Positions 42,680-52,447 are shown, counted from the stretch's first letter. The stretch: DNA of 64,000 nt from Mesorhizobium sp. NFR06 (GCF_900115245.1 NZ_FOVT01000008.1:62001-126000); one strand, 5' to 3'. Translations and numbers: made by a program. Notes: generated from the letters alone by a model not told the origin.

Positions 42680-44274
42680 CGGATGCCGTAGTAAGTCCTG
42701 GCGGCGAGAGCCGGTCGGCAGCCGGCGGCCGCAATCCCTGGCTGATCGCGATCGTCGTCTCGATCGCGACCTTCATGCTGGTGCTCGATACCTCGATCGC
42801 CAATGTCGCGCTGCGCAATATCGCGGGCAGCCTGGCGGCCGGCATGGACGAGAGCACTTGGGTGATCACCACCTATCTCGTTGCCACCTCCGTCATCATC
42901 CCGGTCAGTGGCTGGCTGGCCAGCGTCATCGGCCGCAAACGCTATTACATGATCTGCGTGGCGACTTTCACGCTCGCATCGCTGCTGTGCGGGCTCGCTC
43001 CCAATCTGCCGACGCTGATTGCTTTTCGCATCCTGCAGGGGTTGGGCGGCGGCGGCATGGCGCCAAGCGAGCAGTCGATCCTCGCCGATACCTTTCCGCC
43101 CGAGAAACGTTCGCAGGCCTTTGCGCTCTATGGCATCGCGGTCATCGTCGCGCCCACGGTGGGGCCAACCATCGGCGGCTGGCTGACGGACAATTTCTCG
43201 TGGCACTGGATCTTCTTCATCAACGTCCCGTTCGGCGTCATGTCGCTGGCACTCGTGCAATGGCTGGTGATCGAACCCGACATTCTCGAACGCGAGCGCC
43301 GCCAGCGATTGAGCAACGGACTTAAGGTCGACTGGATCGGCTTCATCCTGGTGGCGATGGCGCTCGGCTGCCTCGAAGTGTTCCTCGACGAAGGCCAGCG
43401 CAACGACTGGTTCGCATCGACCTTCATCGCCACCTTCGCCGTGGTCTCGGCGGTGTCGTTCCTGCTGCTCGTCCCTTGGGAGTGGACCCGGCGCGATCCC
43501 ATCGTCGACGTCCGCCTGCTTTTCACCCGGCAGTTCGGCATGTCGTTCCTGGTCATGATGGCGGTCGGCGCGGTGCTTTTCAGCAGCACGCAATTAGTGC
43601 CACAGCTGCAGCAGACCACCTTCGACTACACCGCCACCCTTTCCGGCCTGTCGATGATGCCGGGTGGCATCGCCATGCTCATGCTGATGCCGGTCTCTGG
43701 CTTTGCGGCCGGCATCGTTCAGCCGCGCTATCTCATCATGATGGGCATGTCGGTCGTCGCGGTAGCGCTCTGGCACATGACCTCGCTGACGCCCGACGCC
43801 AGCTTCAGCTTCTTCGCCTATGCGCGCATCTTCATGATGATCGGACTGCCGTTTCTCTTCATCCCGATCTCGACCGCTGCCTATGTCGGCCTGGCGCCGC
43901 AGAAGACCGATCAGGCATCCGCGTTGATCAACGTCGCGCGCAACATCGGCGGCAGCATCGGCGTATCGTTGTCGAACACGGTGATTGCCCAGAACGCCCA
44001 GCTCCACCAGTCGGTGCTGGTCGGCCACACGGCGCAGTCGAGCGAGGCCTACCAACAGACGCTTCGCCAGGTGACGGACCATTTCGTCGCCGAAGGCTCG
44101 CCGCTGGTCGAGGCCAGGCAGCAGGCCGTCGGCTGGATCGGACAGGAGATCGGCCGGCAGGCATCGCTGCTCGCCTATGTCGATGTCTTCTTCAATTGCG
44201 CGGTGGCGACGGCAATTCTCGTGCCGCTCGCTTTGCTGCTGCGGCCGCCCAGATCCGCGCCGGCCAAACGTTAG
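42676..44274 (+). CDS. emrB: DHA2-family multidrug efflux MFS transporter (EmrB type)
   Basis: A 532-residue transporter with fourteen predicted membrane spans. DHA2 markers include LDTSIANVALRNIAGSL in the first span and motif C-like GPTIGGWLTDNFSWHWIFFI. Drug/H+ antiport is expected together with the EmrA-type adaptor it overlaps. The gene is in an operon with emrA and probably the cupin gene 69 bp downstream, opposite to marR. Confidence 0.93.
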   Translation: MTDAVVSPGGESRSAAGGRNPWLIAIVVSIATFMLVLDTSIANVALRNIAGSLAAGMDESTWVITTYLVATSVIIPVSGWLASVIGRKRYYMICVATFTLASLLCGLAPNLPTLIAFRILQGLGGGGMAPSEQSILADTFPPEKRSQAFALYGIAVIVAPTVGPTIGGWLTDNFSWHWIFFINVPFGVMSLALVQWLVIEPDILERERRQRLSNGLKVDWIGFILVAMALGCLEVFLDEGQRNDWFASTFIATFAVVSAVSFLLLVPWEWTRRDPIVDVRLLFTRQFGMSFLVMMAVGAVLFSSTQLVPQLQQTTFDYTATLSGLSMMPGGIAMLMLMPVSGFAAGIVQPRYLIMMGMSVVAVALWHMTSLTPDASFSFFAYARIFMMIGLPFLFIPISTAAYVGLAPQKTDQASALINVARNIGGSIGVSLSNTVIAQNAQLHQSVLVGHTAQSSEAYQQTLRQVTDHFVAEGSPLVEARQQAVGWIGQEIGRQASLLAYVDVFFNCAVATAILVPLALLLRPPRSAPAKR

Positions 44275-44343
44275 CTATTCGGTCACCCGGCGCTTGCGCC
44301 AGCGCGCTCGGCGCGCCAAGCTGGCGGCCTGCGGAGGAACCTC

Positions 44344-44775
44344 ATGCGCAACATCCTGGCATCGGCACTGCTTTTGGCGGCGGCATCCTTCTCGACCAAC
44401 GCAAGCGCGCTGGACAGCTCCGCCACATCGGTGGTGGTGACGCCGCTGGCATCGAAGACGACGACCGCTTCCGGCCAGCCGATCACGCTGCCGCAAAAGA
44501 ACGTCGAGGTTCAGGTTTCTTCCTATCAGATCGCGCCGGGCGCGACCTTGCCGGTGCACCAGCACCCCTTCCCCCGCTATGCCTATGTCGAAGCTGGCAC
44601 GCTCAAGGTCACCAATGTCGAGACGGGTGCCAGCAACACCTACAAGACCGGCGACTTCATCGTCGAGATGATCGGCCAGTGGCACCAGGCCACCAACATC
44701 GGCACCGATCCGGTGAAGCTTTTGGTGATCGACCAGGTCGAACAGGGCGCCAAGAACACGATCCTGAAGCAGTAG
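44344..44775 (+). CDS. Exported cupin-domain protein
   Basis: A 143-residue protein with a signal peptide (NILASALLLAAASFSTNASA). The single cupin domain shows LPVHQHPFPRYAYVEAGTL (metal His) and GDFIVEMIGQWHQATNIG (second His). GGAGGAACCTC just before the ATG is a strong ribosome-binding site. It follows emrB on the same strand and may be part of that operon. It is related in fold, but not closely in sequence, to the cupin at 30946. Confidence 0.8.
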   Translation: MRNILASALLLAAASFSTNASALDSSATSVVVTPLASKTTTASGQPITLPQKNVEVQVSSYQIAPGATLPVHQHPFPRYAYVEAGTLKVTNVETGASNTYKTGDFIVEMIGQWHQATNIGTDPVKLLVIDQVEQGAKNTILKQ

Positions 44776-44792
44776 CCGGCAAGGCGTCCGCC

Positions 44793-44910
44793 TCTAATGC
44801 ACGATGCCGAAAAGTGTGAAGCATTTCCGGACGACATCATGCTCTATCTCTTTGATTTAGAGCCGGATTCAGATTTCAGGTCGACTCGACCTGAAATCAC
44901 CCGGCTCTAG
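44793..44910. repeat. Mosaic intergenic repeat with terminator-like hairpin
   Basis: The left part (GATGCCGAAAAGTGTGAAG, TTTCCGGACGACATCATGCT) belongs to the same general type as the repeat at 3261. The right part is a strong nested hairpin: GATTTCAGGTCG (872-883) with CGACCTGAAATC (887-898), enclosed by AGAGCCGG (859-866) and CCGGCTCT (901-908). It lies between the convergent cupin and AhpD-like genes, where it could end transcription from both sides. Confidence 0.75.
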
Positions 44911-44929
44911 CGGACGCCCGGCCGTTGCC

Positions 44930-45385
44930 TCAGCCCCAGACGCCCACTGGCTGTCGCGTGGTCGCGTTCAGCCGGTTGAAGGCATTGATCAGCGCGATCT
45001 GGATCACCAGGGCGGCGAGCGCCTTATCGTCATAGTGGCGCGCGGCCTCGTCCCAGACTTCGTCCGGCACCGCGTCGGAGCGGTCGGCCAGGCGCGTCGC
45101 GGCTTCGGCGAGCGCAAGCGCTGCGCGTTCGGCGGCGGTGAAGTATGGCGTTTCGCGCCATGCGGACACGGCAAAGATCCGCTCGTCGGTCTCGCCCGCC
45201 TTCTTCAGCTCGCGCGCATGCATGTCGACGCAGACGCTGCAGGCATTGATCTGGCTGGCGCGCAGGTGAATGAGCTTGCGCGTCACATAGGGCACGTCTG
45301 CGGCTTCCGTCGATTTGTCCAGCGCCAGGAGCGCCTGCAGCGCGCCGGGAATGAGCATCACCGGGTTCTTCAATCTTGCTTCCAT
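44930..45385 (-). CDS. AhpD-like carboxymuconolactone decarboxylase-family protein
   Basis: A 151-residue helical protein with the AhpD redox motif: INACSVCVDMHARELKKAG contains CxxC and the conserved His six residues later. Members act as alkylhydroperoxidases or thiol-disulfide proteins. TAAERAALALAEAATRL is the second family block. The start at 45383-45385 (MEARLKN) has GAGGAGACGG upstream. It faces cutC across a region with ATAACC palindromes. Confidence 0.88.
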   Translation of the reverse strand: MEARLKNPVMLIPGALQALLALDKSTEAADVPYVTRKLIHLRASQINACSVCVDMHARELKKAGETDERIFAVSAWRETPYFTAAERAALALAEAATRLADRSDAVPDEVWDEAARHYDDKALAALVIQIALINAFNRLNATTRQPVGVWG

Positions 45386-45432
45386 AATCCGTCTCCTCGA
45401 GTCGTCGCGGCCGACAGGCCTCGCTTCAATCA

Positions 45433-45473
45433 ATAACCATTTGGTTATGAATAACCCATAACCTTGCAGTTAT
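45433..45473. promoter_or_regulatory. ATAACC/GGTTAT operator cluster
   Basis: A perfect palindrome ATAACCA-TT-TGGTTAT lies at 45433-45448, followed by further half-sites (ATAACC twice and GTTAT) to 45473. It sits between the divergent ahpD-like and cutC genes and probably binds a dimeric regulator, such as an HxlR- or ArsR-type repressor; none is adjacent. Confidence 0.6.
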
Positions 45474-45534
45474 GCATTGTCAAGCGGCTTCTGCGGCTGG
45501 ACCGATCGTTGCGGCTTTCGCGGCGACCCGCCCG

Positions 45535-46332
45535 ATGCTAGGGCTGACCATCTCCTTGAAAGCACGGACGGAACCAGTGGCGGACACGCAAAAACCCCTG
45601 ATCGAAATCTGCGTCGAAGGCATTGACGGGCTGCTTGCCGCGCAGGCGGCCGGCGCCGACCGGGTCGAGCTCTGCGCCAGCCTCATCGAGGGCGGCATCA
45701 CTCCGAGCCTCGGCACGGTGCGCGCCGCGTTGGAAAGAGCGACCATCCCCTTCCATGTCATCGTACGGCCGCGCGGCGGCGACTTCCTCTATAGCGAGGC
45801 CGAATACCGCTCGATGCTCGCCGATGTCGAAGCGCTTCGCGAGCTCGGCGTGGCCGGCGTCGTGGTCGGCTGCCTGACCCCCGACGGCGTCATCGACGAG
45901 CAGCGCATGGCCGCGCTGGTAGAAGCCGCCGGTCCGCTCAACGTCACCTGCCACCGCGCCTTCGACATGACGCGCGACCCGTCGGAGGCGCTCGAAGCCC
46001 TGATCCGCTGCAAGGTCGGCCGCGTGCTGACCAGCGGCCAGCGCGACACGGCTATCGAAGGTATCGAGCTTCTGGCGCAGCTCGTTCGCCAGGCGGGCGA
46101 GCGCATCATCATCCTCGGCTGCGGCGCCCTGGCGCCCGACACCATCGGCGAAGTGCGTAGGCGGACCGGATTGACCGAGATGCATTTCGCCGCGCTCGCG
46201 GACGTGCCGAGCGCCATGCGCTACCGCAACCCGAACGTCGGCATGGGCGGCACCGACCTCGACCGCGAATACCGCAACACGGTGACGGACGAGACGCTGG
46301 TGGCGGCGACGATCGCGGCCGCGAGAGCCTGA
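45535..46332 (+). CDS. cutC: Copper homeostasis protein CutC
   Basis: A 265-residue TIM-barrel protein from the ATG at 45535; a GTG at 45577 (251 residues) fits CutC length better and a start at 45472 is also open. Family blocks are LIEICVEGIDGLLAAQAAGADRVELC, EGGITPSLGTV, VIVRPRGGDFLYSEAE, VTCHRAFDMTRDP and RVLTSGQ. CutC is named for copper tolerance in E. coli, but its biochemical role is unsettled. It overlaps the GNAT gene by one base (TGATG). Confidence 0.88.
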   Translation: MLGLTISLKARTEPVADTQKPLIEICVEGIDGLLAAQAAGADRVELCASLIEGGITPSLGTVRAALERATIPFHVIVRPRGGDFLYSEAEYRSMLADVEALRELGVAGVVVGCLTPDGVIDEQRMAALVEAAGPLNVTCHRAFDMTRDPSEALEALIRCKVGRVLTSGQRDTAIEGIELLAQLVRQAGERIIILGCGALAPDTIGEVRRRTGLTEMHFAALADVPSAMRYRNPNVGMGGTDLDREYRNTVTDETLVAATIAAARA

Positions 46333-46841
46333 TGGCCGGGACGATGACCAAGGAAGTACTGCCGATCGAACGCGTCTCGCCCGCCGACGAGGCCGCCATC
46401 CTCGCGCTCAACAACGAGCATGCGGCGGAACTGTCCTGGCTCGAGCCGGAACGGCTTTCATTCCTGCTCGGCGAAGCTTTCTACACTCGCCGTATCGGTA
46501 TGCTCGAGGCTTTCATCATGTGCTTCGACCAGGACGCGCGCTACGACAGCCCGAACTTCCTCTGGTTCCGCGAGCGCTATCCACGCTTCGTCTATGTCGA
46601 CCGCGTCGTCGTCGCCGCCGAAGCGCGCGGCCGCGGCCATGCCCGCCGGCTCTATGAGGATCTGTTCGAGCATGCCCGGGACTCCGGTTACGCCGTTGTC
46701 ACCTGCGAGGTGAACGCCGATCCGCCCAACCCGGCTTCCGACGCCTTCCACGCCGCCCTCGGCTTTGCCGAGATCGGCGATGCGGTGATCCATGGCGGCA
46801 AGAAGTCGGTGTGCTACTATGCCAAGCCGATCGCCGGCTGA
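46332..46841 (+). CDS. GNAT-family N-acetyltransferase
   Basis: A 169-residue acetyl-CoA-dependent transferase. The acetyl-CoA binding motif is [20 protein letters not shown] (about residues 92-111, with the RGRGHA loop), and [12 protein letters not shown] is the C-terminal GNAT block. The substrate is unknown. Its ATG overlaps the cutC stop, so the two are translationally coupled. Confidence 0.9.
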   Translation: MAGTMTKEVLPIERVSPADEAAILALNNEHAAELSWLEPERLSFLLGEAFYTRRIGMLEAFIMCFDQDARYDSPNFLWFRERYPRFVYVDRVVVAAEARGRGHARRLYEDLFEHARDSGYAVVTCEVNADPPNPASDAFHAALGFAEIGDAVIHGGKKSVCYYAKPIAG

Positions 46842-46906
46842 ACGCTGCTGGCCTGAAGAACAAGCCAAAGCTAATATGGATGCTCCGCTGGCTGGGGCGC
46901 GACATC

Positions 46907-47413
46907 ATGGCGAGCAACGTCTTCCGCTTCGACGAGAGCTGGGACATCCCGGAGGGAACGCCTCAGGAGGTATGGGACGTGCTGTCGGACGCCAAGCTGC
47001 TGCCGCTCTGGTGGGGCGATGCCTATAAGGAGGTCGAGCCGCTCGACAACAAGGGCAAGGGCGTCGTCGGCGCGCGGGCCAGGGCCAGGGCACGCGGGGC
47101 CCTGCCCTATGAGCTGAACTTCATCATCGAGGCCGCCGAGCTCGAACCCGGCCGGCTGGTGGTCGTGAAGACTTTCGGCGATTTCGACGGGCTCTGGCGG
47201 GCCGAACTGTCGCCGTCCGGAACCGGCACGCATGTCGACCTGATCTGGCAAGTCACGGTCGAGAGGCCGATTCTCAAACTCCTGGCGCCGCTGCTCAGGC
47301 CTGCCTTTGCCTGGAACCACCGCTGGACGACGCCACGCGGCGAAGCCGGGCTTCGCCGTTACCTGGCCACACAGAAGAGCGGCAAAACCGAAGCAATTCC
47401 AGGAAAAGCGTGA
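46907..47413 (+). CDS. SRPBCC (START-like) domain protein
   Basis: A 168-residue protein with a helix-grip lipid or small-molecule binding fold. Visible parts are [54 protein letters not shown] and a C-terminal helix. The start at 46907 follows GGGCGCGACATC; an upstream extension into the GNAT gene is less likely. The last eight codons and the stop lie inside a dispersed repeat (47391-47451). Function unknown; polyketide cyclase or dehydrase activity is one family option. Confidence 0.8.
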   Translation: MASNVFRFDESWDIPEGTPQEVWDVLSDAKLLPLWWGDAYKEVEPLDNKGKGVVGARARARARGALPYELNFIIEAAELEPGRLVVVKTFGDFDGLWRAELSPSGTGTHVDLIWQVTVERPILKLLAPLLRPAFAWNHRWTTPRGEAGLRRYLATQKSGKTEAIPGKA

Positions 47414-47451
47414 CACGGTTTTCCCTCCGGAATTGCGTCGAACGAAGAGTT
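47391..47451. repeat. Dispersed intergenic repeat, copy 2
   Basis: It starts AAGCAATTCCAGGAAAAGCG and continues with CACGGTTTTCCCTCCGGAATTGCG, matching the repeat at 3261-3337 over most of its length. Its 5' part supplies the final codons and TGA of the SRPBCC gene, and it separates that gene from the convergent acyltransferase. Confidence 0.75.
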
Positions 47452-47455
47452 CTGG

Positions 47456-48478
47456 TCACCAGTTTCGATTGAGCCAACCGCGGGCCGGTTTCTCGATCAC
47501 GTAATAACTGCAGAGCGCGCAGGCGAACACGGCCGCAAGCATCGGGATCGACGCGCTGCCGCGCTCATCGACGAATTTGTAGAAGGGCTGCTGCCAGAGA
47601 TAGAGCGAATAGGACCACAGACCGAGCATCACCATCGGCCGCGATGACAGCGGCCCTGTCGCATAGCCGCCGGCGAAGTCGAGCGCGTTGACGGCCAGCG
47701 CCAGCAGCGGCACGCTGACAAGATAGTGGATCGGGGTCGGCACCGGATCGAGGAACAGCAGCACGCCGCTAACCGCGGCCGCAAATGCCACATGCCGGCT
47801 TTGCAAGGCAGCCGGCAGGCGGCCGTCGGCCTTGAGCAGGCAGATCGCGGCGGACAAAAGGATCGAGGCGATATGCACATCGGTGCGCCAGTAGGTGGTC
47901 TCGTAGCCGATGCCGAGAACCCCGTAGGAAATGGCCCCGTTGGCCATCGCCAGCAGCGCCAGCAGCAAAAGCAGCCGCACGACATTCGTCCTTCCGGTTA
48001 CCACCACGCTGATCAGCGCCAAGAGGATGTAGGAATGCTCCTCGACGCAGAGCGACCAGATATGGTCGAGCGCGCCGGCGCGGGTGACCAGGACGCCCGC
48101 GTAGTTGTAGGTGAAAGTCAGCGCCGTCAGCGCCGCCTTCCATTTGTACGCGATGAAGGTGCCGGCAAGCCCGACCATGGCCGCGATCACGAACGCAAGC
48201 AGCGCGGGATAGATGCGCGAGAAGCGGCGCTTGAAGAATTTTTTCAGCGGAAAGCGCTCGATGAACAGGATTTCGGCCATCAGCCGCCCGCTCAGCACGA
48301 AGAAGAACTCGACGCCGAGAACGCCGAGGTTGATTCCCGGTACGGGAAAGAAATGGCCGATCAGCACCAGGGCGATCGACAGGCCGCGCCAGCCGTCGAG
48401 ATAGGCCAGCCTTGTCCGTGCGGCTTTGTCGGCTGTGGCCCGAGGCAGGACACCGGCCGTTGCGGAGATGTCGGTCAT
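47456..48478 (-). CDS. Acyltransferase 3 family membrane protein
   Basis: A 340-residue inner-membrane O-acyltransferase (OafA/NodX type) with about ten spans. The N-terminal catalytic block is RLAYLDGWRGLSIALVLIGH with the conserved RG and His, followed by GVEFFFVLSGRLMAEIL and KFFKRRFSRIYPALLAF with the conserved Arg. Such enzymes transfer acetyl or other acyl groups to exported polysaccharides. The start at 48476-48478 (MTDISAT) gives the normal N-terminus. No sugar-export genes are adjacent. Confidence 0.88.
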   Translation of the reverse strand: MTDISATAGVLPRATADKAARTRLAYLDGWRGLSIALVLIGHFFPVPGINLGVLGVEFFFVLSGRLMAEILFIERFPLKKFFKRRFSRIYPALLAFVIAAMVGLAGTFIAYKWKAALTALTFTYNYAGVLVTRAGALDHIWSLCVEEHSYILLALISVVVTGRTNVVRLLLLLALLAMANGAISYGVLGIGYETTYWRTDVHIASILLSAAICLLKADGRLPAALQSRHVAFAAAVSGVLLFLDPVPTPIHYLVSVPLLALAVNALDFAGGYATGPLSSRPMVMLGLWSYSLYLWQQPFYKFVDERGSASIPMLAAVFACALCSYYVIEKPARGWLNRNW

Positions 48479-48680
48479 GCCCGTCCTTCGCAACTCGATG
48501 GCCCGGCACGGATGGCCGTGCTGGAACCGCTTCGCTTCCCGCCTCATTTATTTTGCAGTGCGGGATATTATTGTGCAAGTGCGAAACTGCGAATCCTCGG
48601 GCCATTCCCGCCAAGTTGTTGCGAATACAAAAGAAAAGGGGCCGCGATGGCCCCCTTCGTTTCACCCGGAATGAGCGCGT

Positions 48681-49478
48681 TCAAGCGTTTGCCGCGGCCA
48701 CCGCGCGCTTCGCCATCACCGCGATCAGATTGGCGCGGTAGTCGGCGGAGGCATGGAGATCGCCCATCAGCCCCTTTGCCGATACTTTGAGGGCGTCAAG
48801 CGCCGAGGCGTCGAAATTCTTCGCCAGCGCCGCCTCGATTTCCTTGGAGCGGAAGACGCCGTCCTCGCCGGCCCCGGTCACCGCCGCCCGCACCCCATCC
48901 TTGCCCTTGGTGACGAACACGCCGACGATGGCATAGCGCGAAGCAGGGTTGCGGAATTTCTGGTAGGCGGCCTTGGCCGGAGCGGTGAAGGTCACCGCCG
49001 TGATGATCTCGCCCTCCTTCAGCGCCGTCTCGAACAGGCCCTTGAAGAATTTTTCCGCCGCGATCTCGCGCTTGTTGGTGACGATCGTCGCTCCGAGCGC
49101 CAGCAACGCCGCCGGATAGTCGGCCGCCGGATCATTGTTGGCGATCGAACCGCCGATCGTGCCCTTGTAGCGCACGGCCGGGTCGCCGATCAGGGATGCC
49201 AAATGCGCAAGCGCCGGACAGGCCTTCTTCAGCTTCTCGTCGGTCGAGACGTCGTAATGCGTCGTCGCCGCGCCGATCGTGACCGTCTTGCCGGACACCT
49301 TGACGCCCTGCAGTTCCTTGAGCCGCGACACGTCGACGAGGTCTGACGGCGCCGCGAGCCGCGTCTTCATGGCAGGGATCAGCGTCATGCCGCCGGAGAG
49401 CAGCTTGGCGTCGCCGTTCTTGAGCTGCTTGGCGGCGTCGGCGACAGAGGAAGCGCGATGATAATTGACCGAATACAT
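48681..49478 (-). CDS. Molybdenum hydroxylase FAD-binding subunit (CoxM-like)
   Basis: A 265-residue FAD subunit of the xanthine-oxidase/CO dehydrogenase family. FAD-contact motifs are AKLLSGGMTLIPAMKTRL (about residues 24-41) and YKGTIGGSIANNDPAADYP near residue 115. It passes electrons from the 2Fe-2S subunit to the acceptor. It is the third gene of the S-L-M set, 12 bp after the large subunit. See the large subunit for the question of substrate. Confidence 0.88.
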   Translation of the reverse strand: MYSVNYHRASSVADAAKQLKNGDAKLLSGGMTLIPAMKTRLAAPSDLVDVSRLKELQGVKVSGKTVTIGAATTHYDVSTDEKLKKACPALAHLASLIGDPAVRYKGTIGGSIANNDPAADYPAALLALGATIVTNKREIAAEKFFKGLFETALKEGEIITAVTFTAPAKAAYQKFRNPASRYAIVGVFVTKGKDGVRAAVTGAGEDGVFRSKEIEAALAKNFDASALDALKVSAKGLMGDLHASADYRANLIAVMAKRAVAAANA

Positions 49479-49490
49479 GTTCGTCCCTCC

Positions 49491-51839
49491 TCAGTGCTTC
49501 GTCGCGCGGATGGCTGCCCACACCGTCGCGGGCGACGCCGGCATGGCGATGTCGACGACGCCGAGCGCGTCGGTGATGGCGTTGATGACCGCCGGTGGCG
49601 AACCGATGGCGCCGGCTTCGCCGCAGCCCTTGATGCCCAGCGGATTGCCAGGGCATGGCGTGTTCGAGGTCGAGATCTTGAAGGACGGCAGGTCGGCCGC
49701 GCGAGGCATGGTGTAATCCATGTAGCTCGCGGTCAGCAGTTGGCCATTGCCGTCATAATACGCCCCTTCGAGCAACGCCTGGCCGACGCCCTGCGCGATG
49801 CCGCCATGCACCTGCCCCTCGACGATCATCGGGTTGATGATGTTGCCGAAATCATCCGCCGCGACGAACTGCACGATTTCCGTCAGTCCGGTTTCCGGAT
49901 CGATCTCGACCTCGCAGATGTAGCAGCCGGCCGGGAAGGTGAAGTTGGACGGGTCGTAGAAGGCGGTTTCCTTCAGGCCGGGCTCCATGCCGGCGGGCAG
50001 GTTGTGGGCGGTGTAGGAGGCAAGCGCCACCTGGAGCCAGGGCAGGCTCTTGTCGGTGCCGGCAACCTTGACCTCGCCATTCTCGATGACGATGTCGCCT
50101 TCGTCCGCTTCGAGCAGATGCGCCGCGATCTTCTTGGCCTTGGCTTCGACCTTGTCGAGCGCCTTGGCGATCGCCGACATGCCGACGGCGCCGGAACGCG
50201 AGCCGTAAGTGCCCATGCCCATCTGCACCTTGTCGGTATCGCCATGCACGATCGAGACGGAATCGATCGGCACGCCGAAGCGCTGGGTGACCAGTTGCGC
50301 GAAGGTCGTCTCGTGGCCCTGGCCGTGGCTGTGCGAGCCGGTCAGCACCTCGATGGTGCCGACCGCATTGACGCGTACCTCCGCCGATTCCCACAGCCCG
50401 ACGCCGGCGCCAAGCGAGCCGACCGCCGCTGACGGCGCAAGGCCGCAGGCCTCGATGTAGCAGCTCATGCCGATGCCGCGCAGCTTGCCTTGCTTGGCGG
50501 CGTCAGCGCGGCGCTTCGTGAAGCCGGCATAGTCGGCGGCTTTCATCGCCGCGTCGAGCGAGGTGTTATAGTCGCCGGCATCATAGTTCATGATCACCGG
50601 CGTCTGGTGCGGGAACGACGTGATGAAATTCCGGCGCCTGAGTTCCGCCGGCGACACGCCAAGCTCGCGCGCCGCCGTTTCCATCATCCGCTCCAACACG
50701 TAGGTGGCCTCCGGCCGCCCTGCCCCGCGATAGGCATCGACGGGCGCCGTGTTGGTGTAGACCGTGCGCACATTGGCGTGGATCGCCGGGATGTCGTACT
50801 GGCCCGACAGGAGCGTCGCGTAGAGATAGGTCGGCACGCAGGACGAGAACAGCGACATGTAGGCGCCGAGATTGGCTATGGTGTCGACCTTGAGGCCGGT
50901 GATCCGGTTGTCCTTGTCGAAGGCCATCTCCACCGTCGAGACATGGTCGCGACCATGCGCGTCCGAAAGGAAGCTTTCGGTGCGGTCGGCTACCCATTTC
51001 ACCGGCACGCCGGTCTTCTTCGATGCCCACAGGCAGACGATCTCTTCGGGATAGATGTAGATCTTGGAGCCGAAACCGCCGCCGACATCCGGCGCGATCA
51101 CCCTGAGCTTGTTTTCCGGCGCGACGTTGTAGAACGCGCTCATCACCAGCCGCGCGAGATGCGGGTTCTGCGACGTCGTCCAGCAGGTGTAGTGGTCCTC
51201 GGCCTTGTCGTAATGGCCAAGAGCCGCACGTGGCTCCATGGCGTTCGGCACCAGCCGGTTGTTGACGATCTTCATGCGCGTGACATGGGCCGCCGACTTG
51301 ATCGCCGCGTCGGTCGCCTTGGCGTCGCCGAGTTCCCAGTCGAAGATCAGATTGTTCTCGGCCTCGCCATGGATCTGTGGCGCGCCGGGTTGAATGGCCT
51401 TCGTGGCGTCGACCACGGCCTTCAGTTCCTTGTAGGTGATCTCGACCGCTTCGGCCGCGTCGCGCGCCTGGCCCTTGGTGTCGGCGACGACGATGACCAC
51501 GGCGTCGCCGACATAGCGCACCTTGTCCACCGCCAGCGGCGACCAGGCGCCCATCTTCATCGGCGTGCCGTCCTTGGAATGGATCATCCAGCCGCAGATC
51601 AAATTGCCGATGCCGTCGGCCTTGAGTTCCTTGCCGGTCAGGACGCCGACGACGCCGGGCATCGCCTGCGCTTTCTTAACGTCGATCTTCTTGATCTGCG
51701 CATGCGCGTGCGGACTGCGCACGAACACGGCATGCTTCATGCCGGGTACCACCATGTCGTCGACGTAGCGGCCGCCGCCGGTGATGAACCTCTTGTCTTC
51801 CTTGCGCGCCACGCGAGCGCCGACGCCTTCGATACCCAT
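49491..51839 (-). CDS. Molybdenum hydroxylase large subunit, form II CoxL-like
   Basis: A 782-residue Mo-molybdopterin subunit. Known blocks include [35 protein letters not shown] and the C-terminal [14 protein letters not shown] with the conserved catalytic Glu. The active-site loop reads AYRGAGR (near residue 369), which marks form II; genuine CO-oxidising form I enzymes have AYxCSFR. So the real substrate is probably an aldehyde, purine-like or aromatic compound, not CO. GGGAGGAATTTCC precedes the ATG. Confidence 0.9.
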   Translation of the reverse strand: MGIEGVGARVARKEDKRFITGGGRYVDDMVVPGMKHAVFVRSPHAHAQIKKIDVKKAQAMPGVVGVLTGKELKADGIGNLICGWMIHSKDGTPMKMGAWSPLAVDKVRYVGDAVVIVVADTKGQARDAAEAVEITYKELKAVVDATKAIQPGAPQIHGEAENNLIFDWELGDAKATDAAIKSAAHVTRMKIVNNRLVPNAMEPRAALGHYDKAEDHYTCWTTSQNPHLARLVMSAFYNVAPENKLRVIAPDVGGGFGSKIYIYPEEIVCLWASKKTGVPVKWVADRTESFLSDAHGRDHVSTVEMAFDKDNRITGLKVDTIANLGAYMSLFSSCVPTYLYATLLSGQYDIPAIHANVRTVYTNTAPVDAYRGAGRPEATYVLERMMETAARELGVSPAELRRRNFITSFPHQTPVIMNYDAGDYNTSLDAAMKAADYAGFTKRRADAAKQGKLRGIGMSCYIEACGLAPSAAVGSLGAGVGLWESAEVRVNAVGTIEVLTGSHSHGQGHETTFAQLVTQRFGVPIDSVSIVHGDTDKVQMGMGTYGSRSGAVGMSAIAKALDKVEAKAKKIAAHLLEADEGDIVIENGEVKVAGTDKSLPWLQVALASYTAHNLPAGMEPGLKETAFYDPSNFTFPAGCYICEVEIDPETGLTEIVQFVAADDFGNIINPMIVEGQVHGGIAQGVGQALLEGAYYDGNGQLLTASYMDYTMPRAADLPSFKISTSNTPCPGNPLGIKGCGEAGAIGSPPAVINAITDALGVVDIAMPASPATVWAAIRATKH

Positions 51840-51860
51840 AGGAAATTCCTCCCGAATTTA

Positions 51861-51950
51861 AGGGAATAGGCAGTAGGAGTTAGGCAGTAGTGAGGGCCCG
51901 CGGTCGTATCGCCGTTTGCTTATTCCCTATTGCCTACCGCCTACTCCTAA
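51861..51950. repeat. TAGGCAGTAG-type palindromic repeat
   Basis: GGGAATAGGCAGTAGGAGTT and TAGGCAGTAG on the left face TTATTCCCTATTGCC and TACCGCCTACTCC on the right. Short units of the form GGNAGTAG or GGAATAG recur at about 7-bp steps in both halves, in opposite orientation. It separates the small from the large hydroxylase subunit genes and its hairpin could lower expression of the distal genes. Confidence 0.6.
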
Positions 51951-52447
51951 GCTGCCTGCTTCGCCCTGCCCTTGGACCCTTTCGACATCGCCTGCGATGC
52001 GGCGAGGATCGCCTTCACGATGTTGTGGTAGCCCGTGCAGCGGCAGATATTGCCGTCGAGTTCGGCGCGCACCGTCGCCTCGTCGAGGCCCTCGGGATGG
52101 TGCGCTATCATGTCGGTGGCCGCCATGATCATGCCGGGCGTGCAGAAGCCGCATTGCAGCCCGTGATGCTCCTTGAACGCGGCCTGCACCGGATGCAGCT
52201 CGGCGCCGTTCGCCAGCCCCTCGATGGTGACGATGGTCGAACCCGAGGCCTGGACCGCGAGCATCGTGCAGGACTTCACCGCCCTGCCGTCGACATGCAC
52301 GACGCAGGCGCCGCATTGCGAGGTATCGCAACCGACATGCGTTCCGGTGAGACCGAGATGTTCCCTCAGGAAATGCACCAGCAACGTTCGGTCCTCGGTA
52401 CTCCCGCTGACCCGTTTCCCATTCACCGTCAACGACACGTCCGACAT
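51947..52447 (-). CDS. Molybdenum hydroxylase 2Fe-2S subunit (CoxS-like)
   Basis: A 166-residue iron-sulfur subunit. The N-terminal plant-type ferredoxin cluster site is [16 protein letters not shown] (about residues 39-54) with a further Cys in VKSCTM; the second cluster is formed by [10 protein letters not shown] (about 100) and GNICRCTGY (about 133). Eight ligands are intact. The start at 52445-52447 follows CCAGGGAGGTTGC. First gene of the S-L-M order. Confidence 0.92.
   Translation of the reverse strand: MSDVSLTVNGKRVSGSTEDRTLLVHFLREHLGLTGTHVGCDTSQCGACVVHVDGRAVKSCTMLAVQASGSTIVTIEGLANGAELHPVQAAFKEHHGLQCGFCTPGMIMAATDMIAHHPEGLDEATVRAELDGNICRCTGYHNIVKAILAASQAMSKGSKGRAKQAA

Noticed and set aside
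48681..52447. Reading the S-L-M operon as a true CO dehydrogenase
   Set aside because: The large subunit has AYRGAGR instead of the form I AYxCSFR loop.
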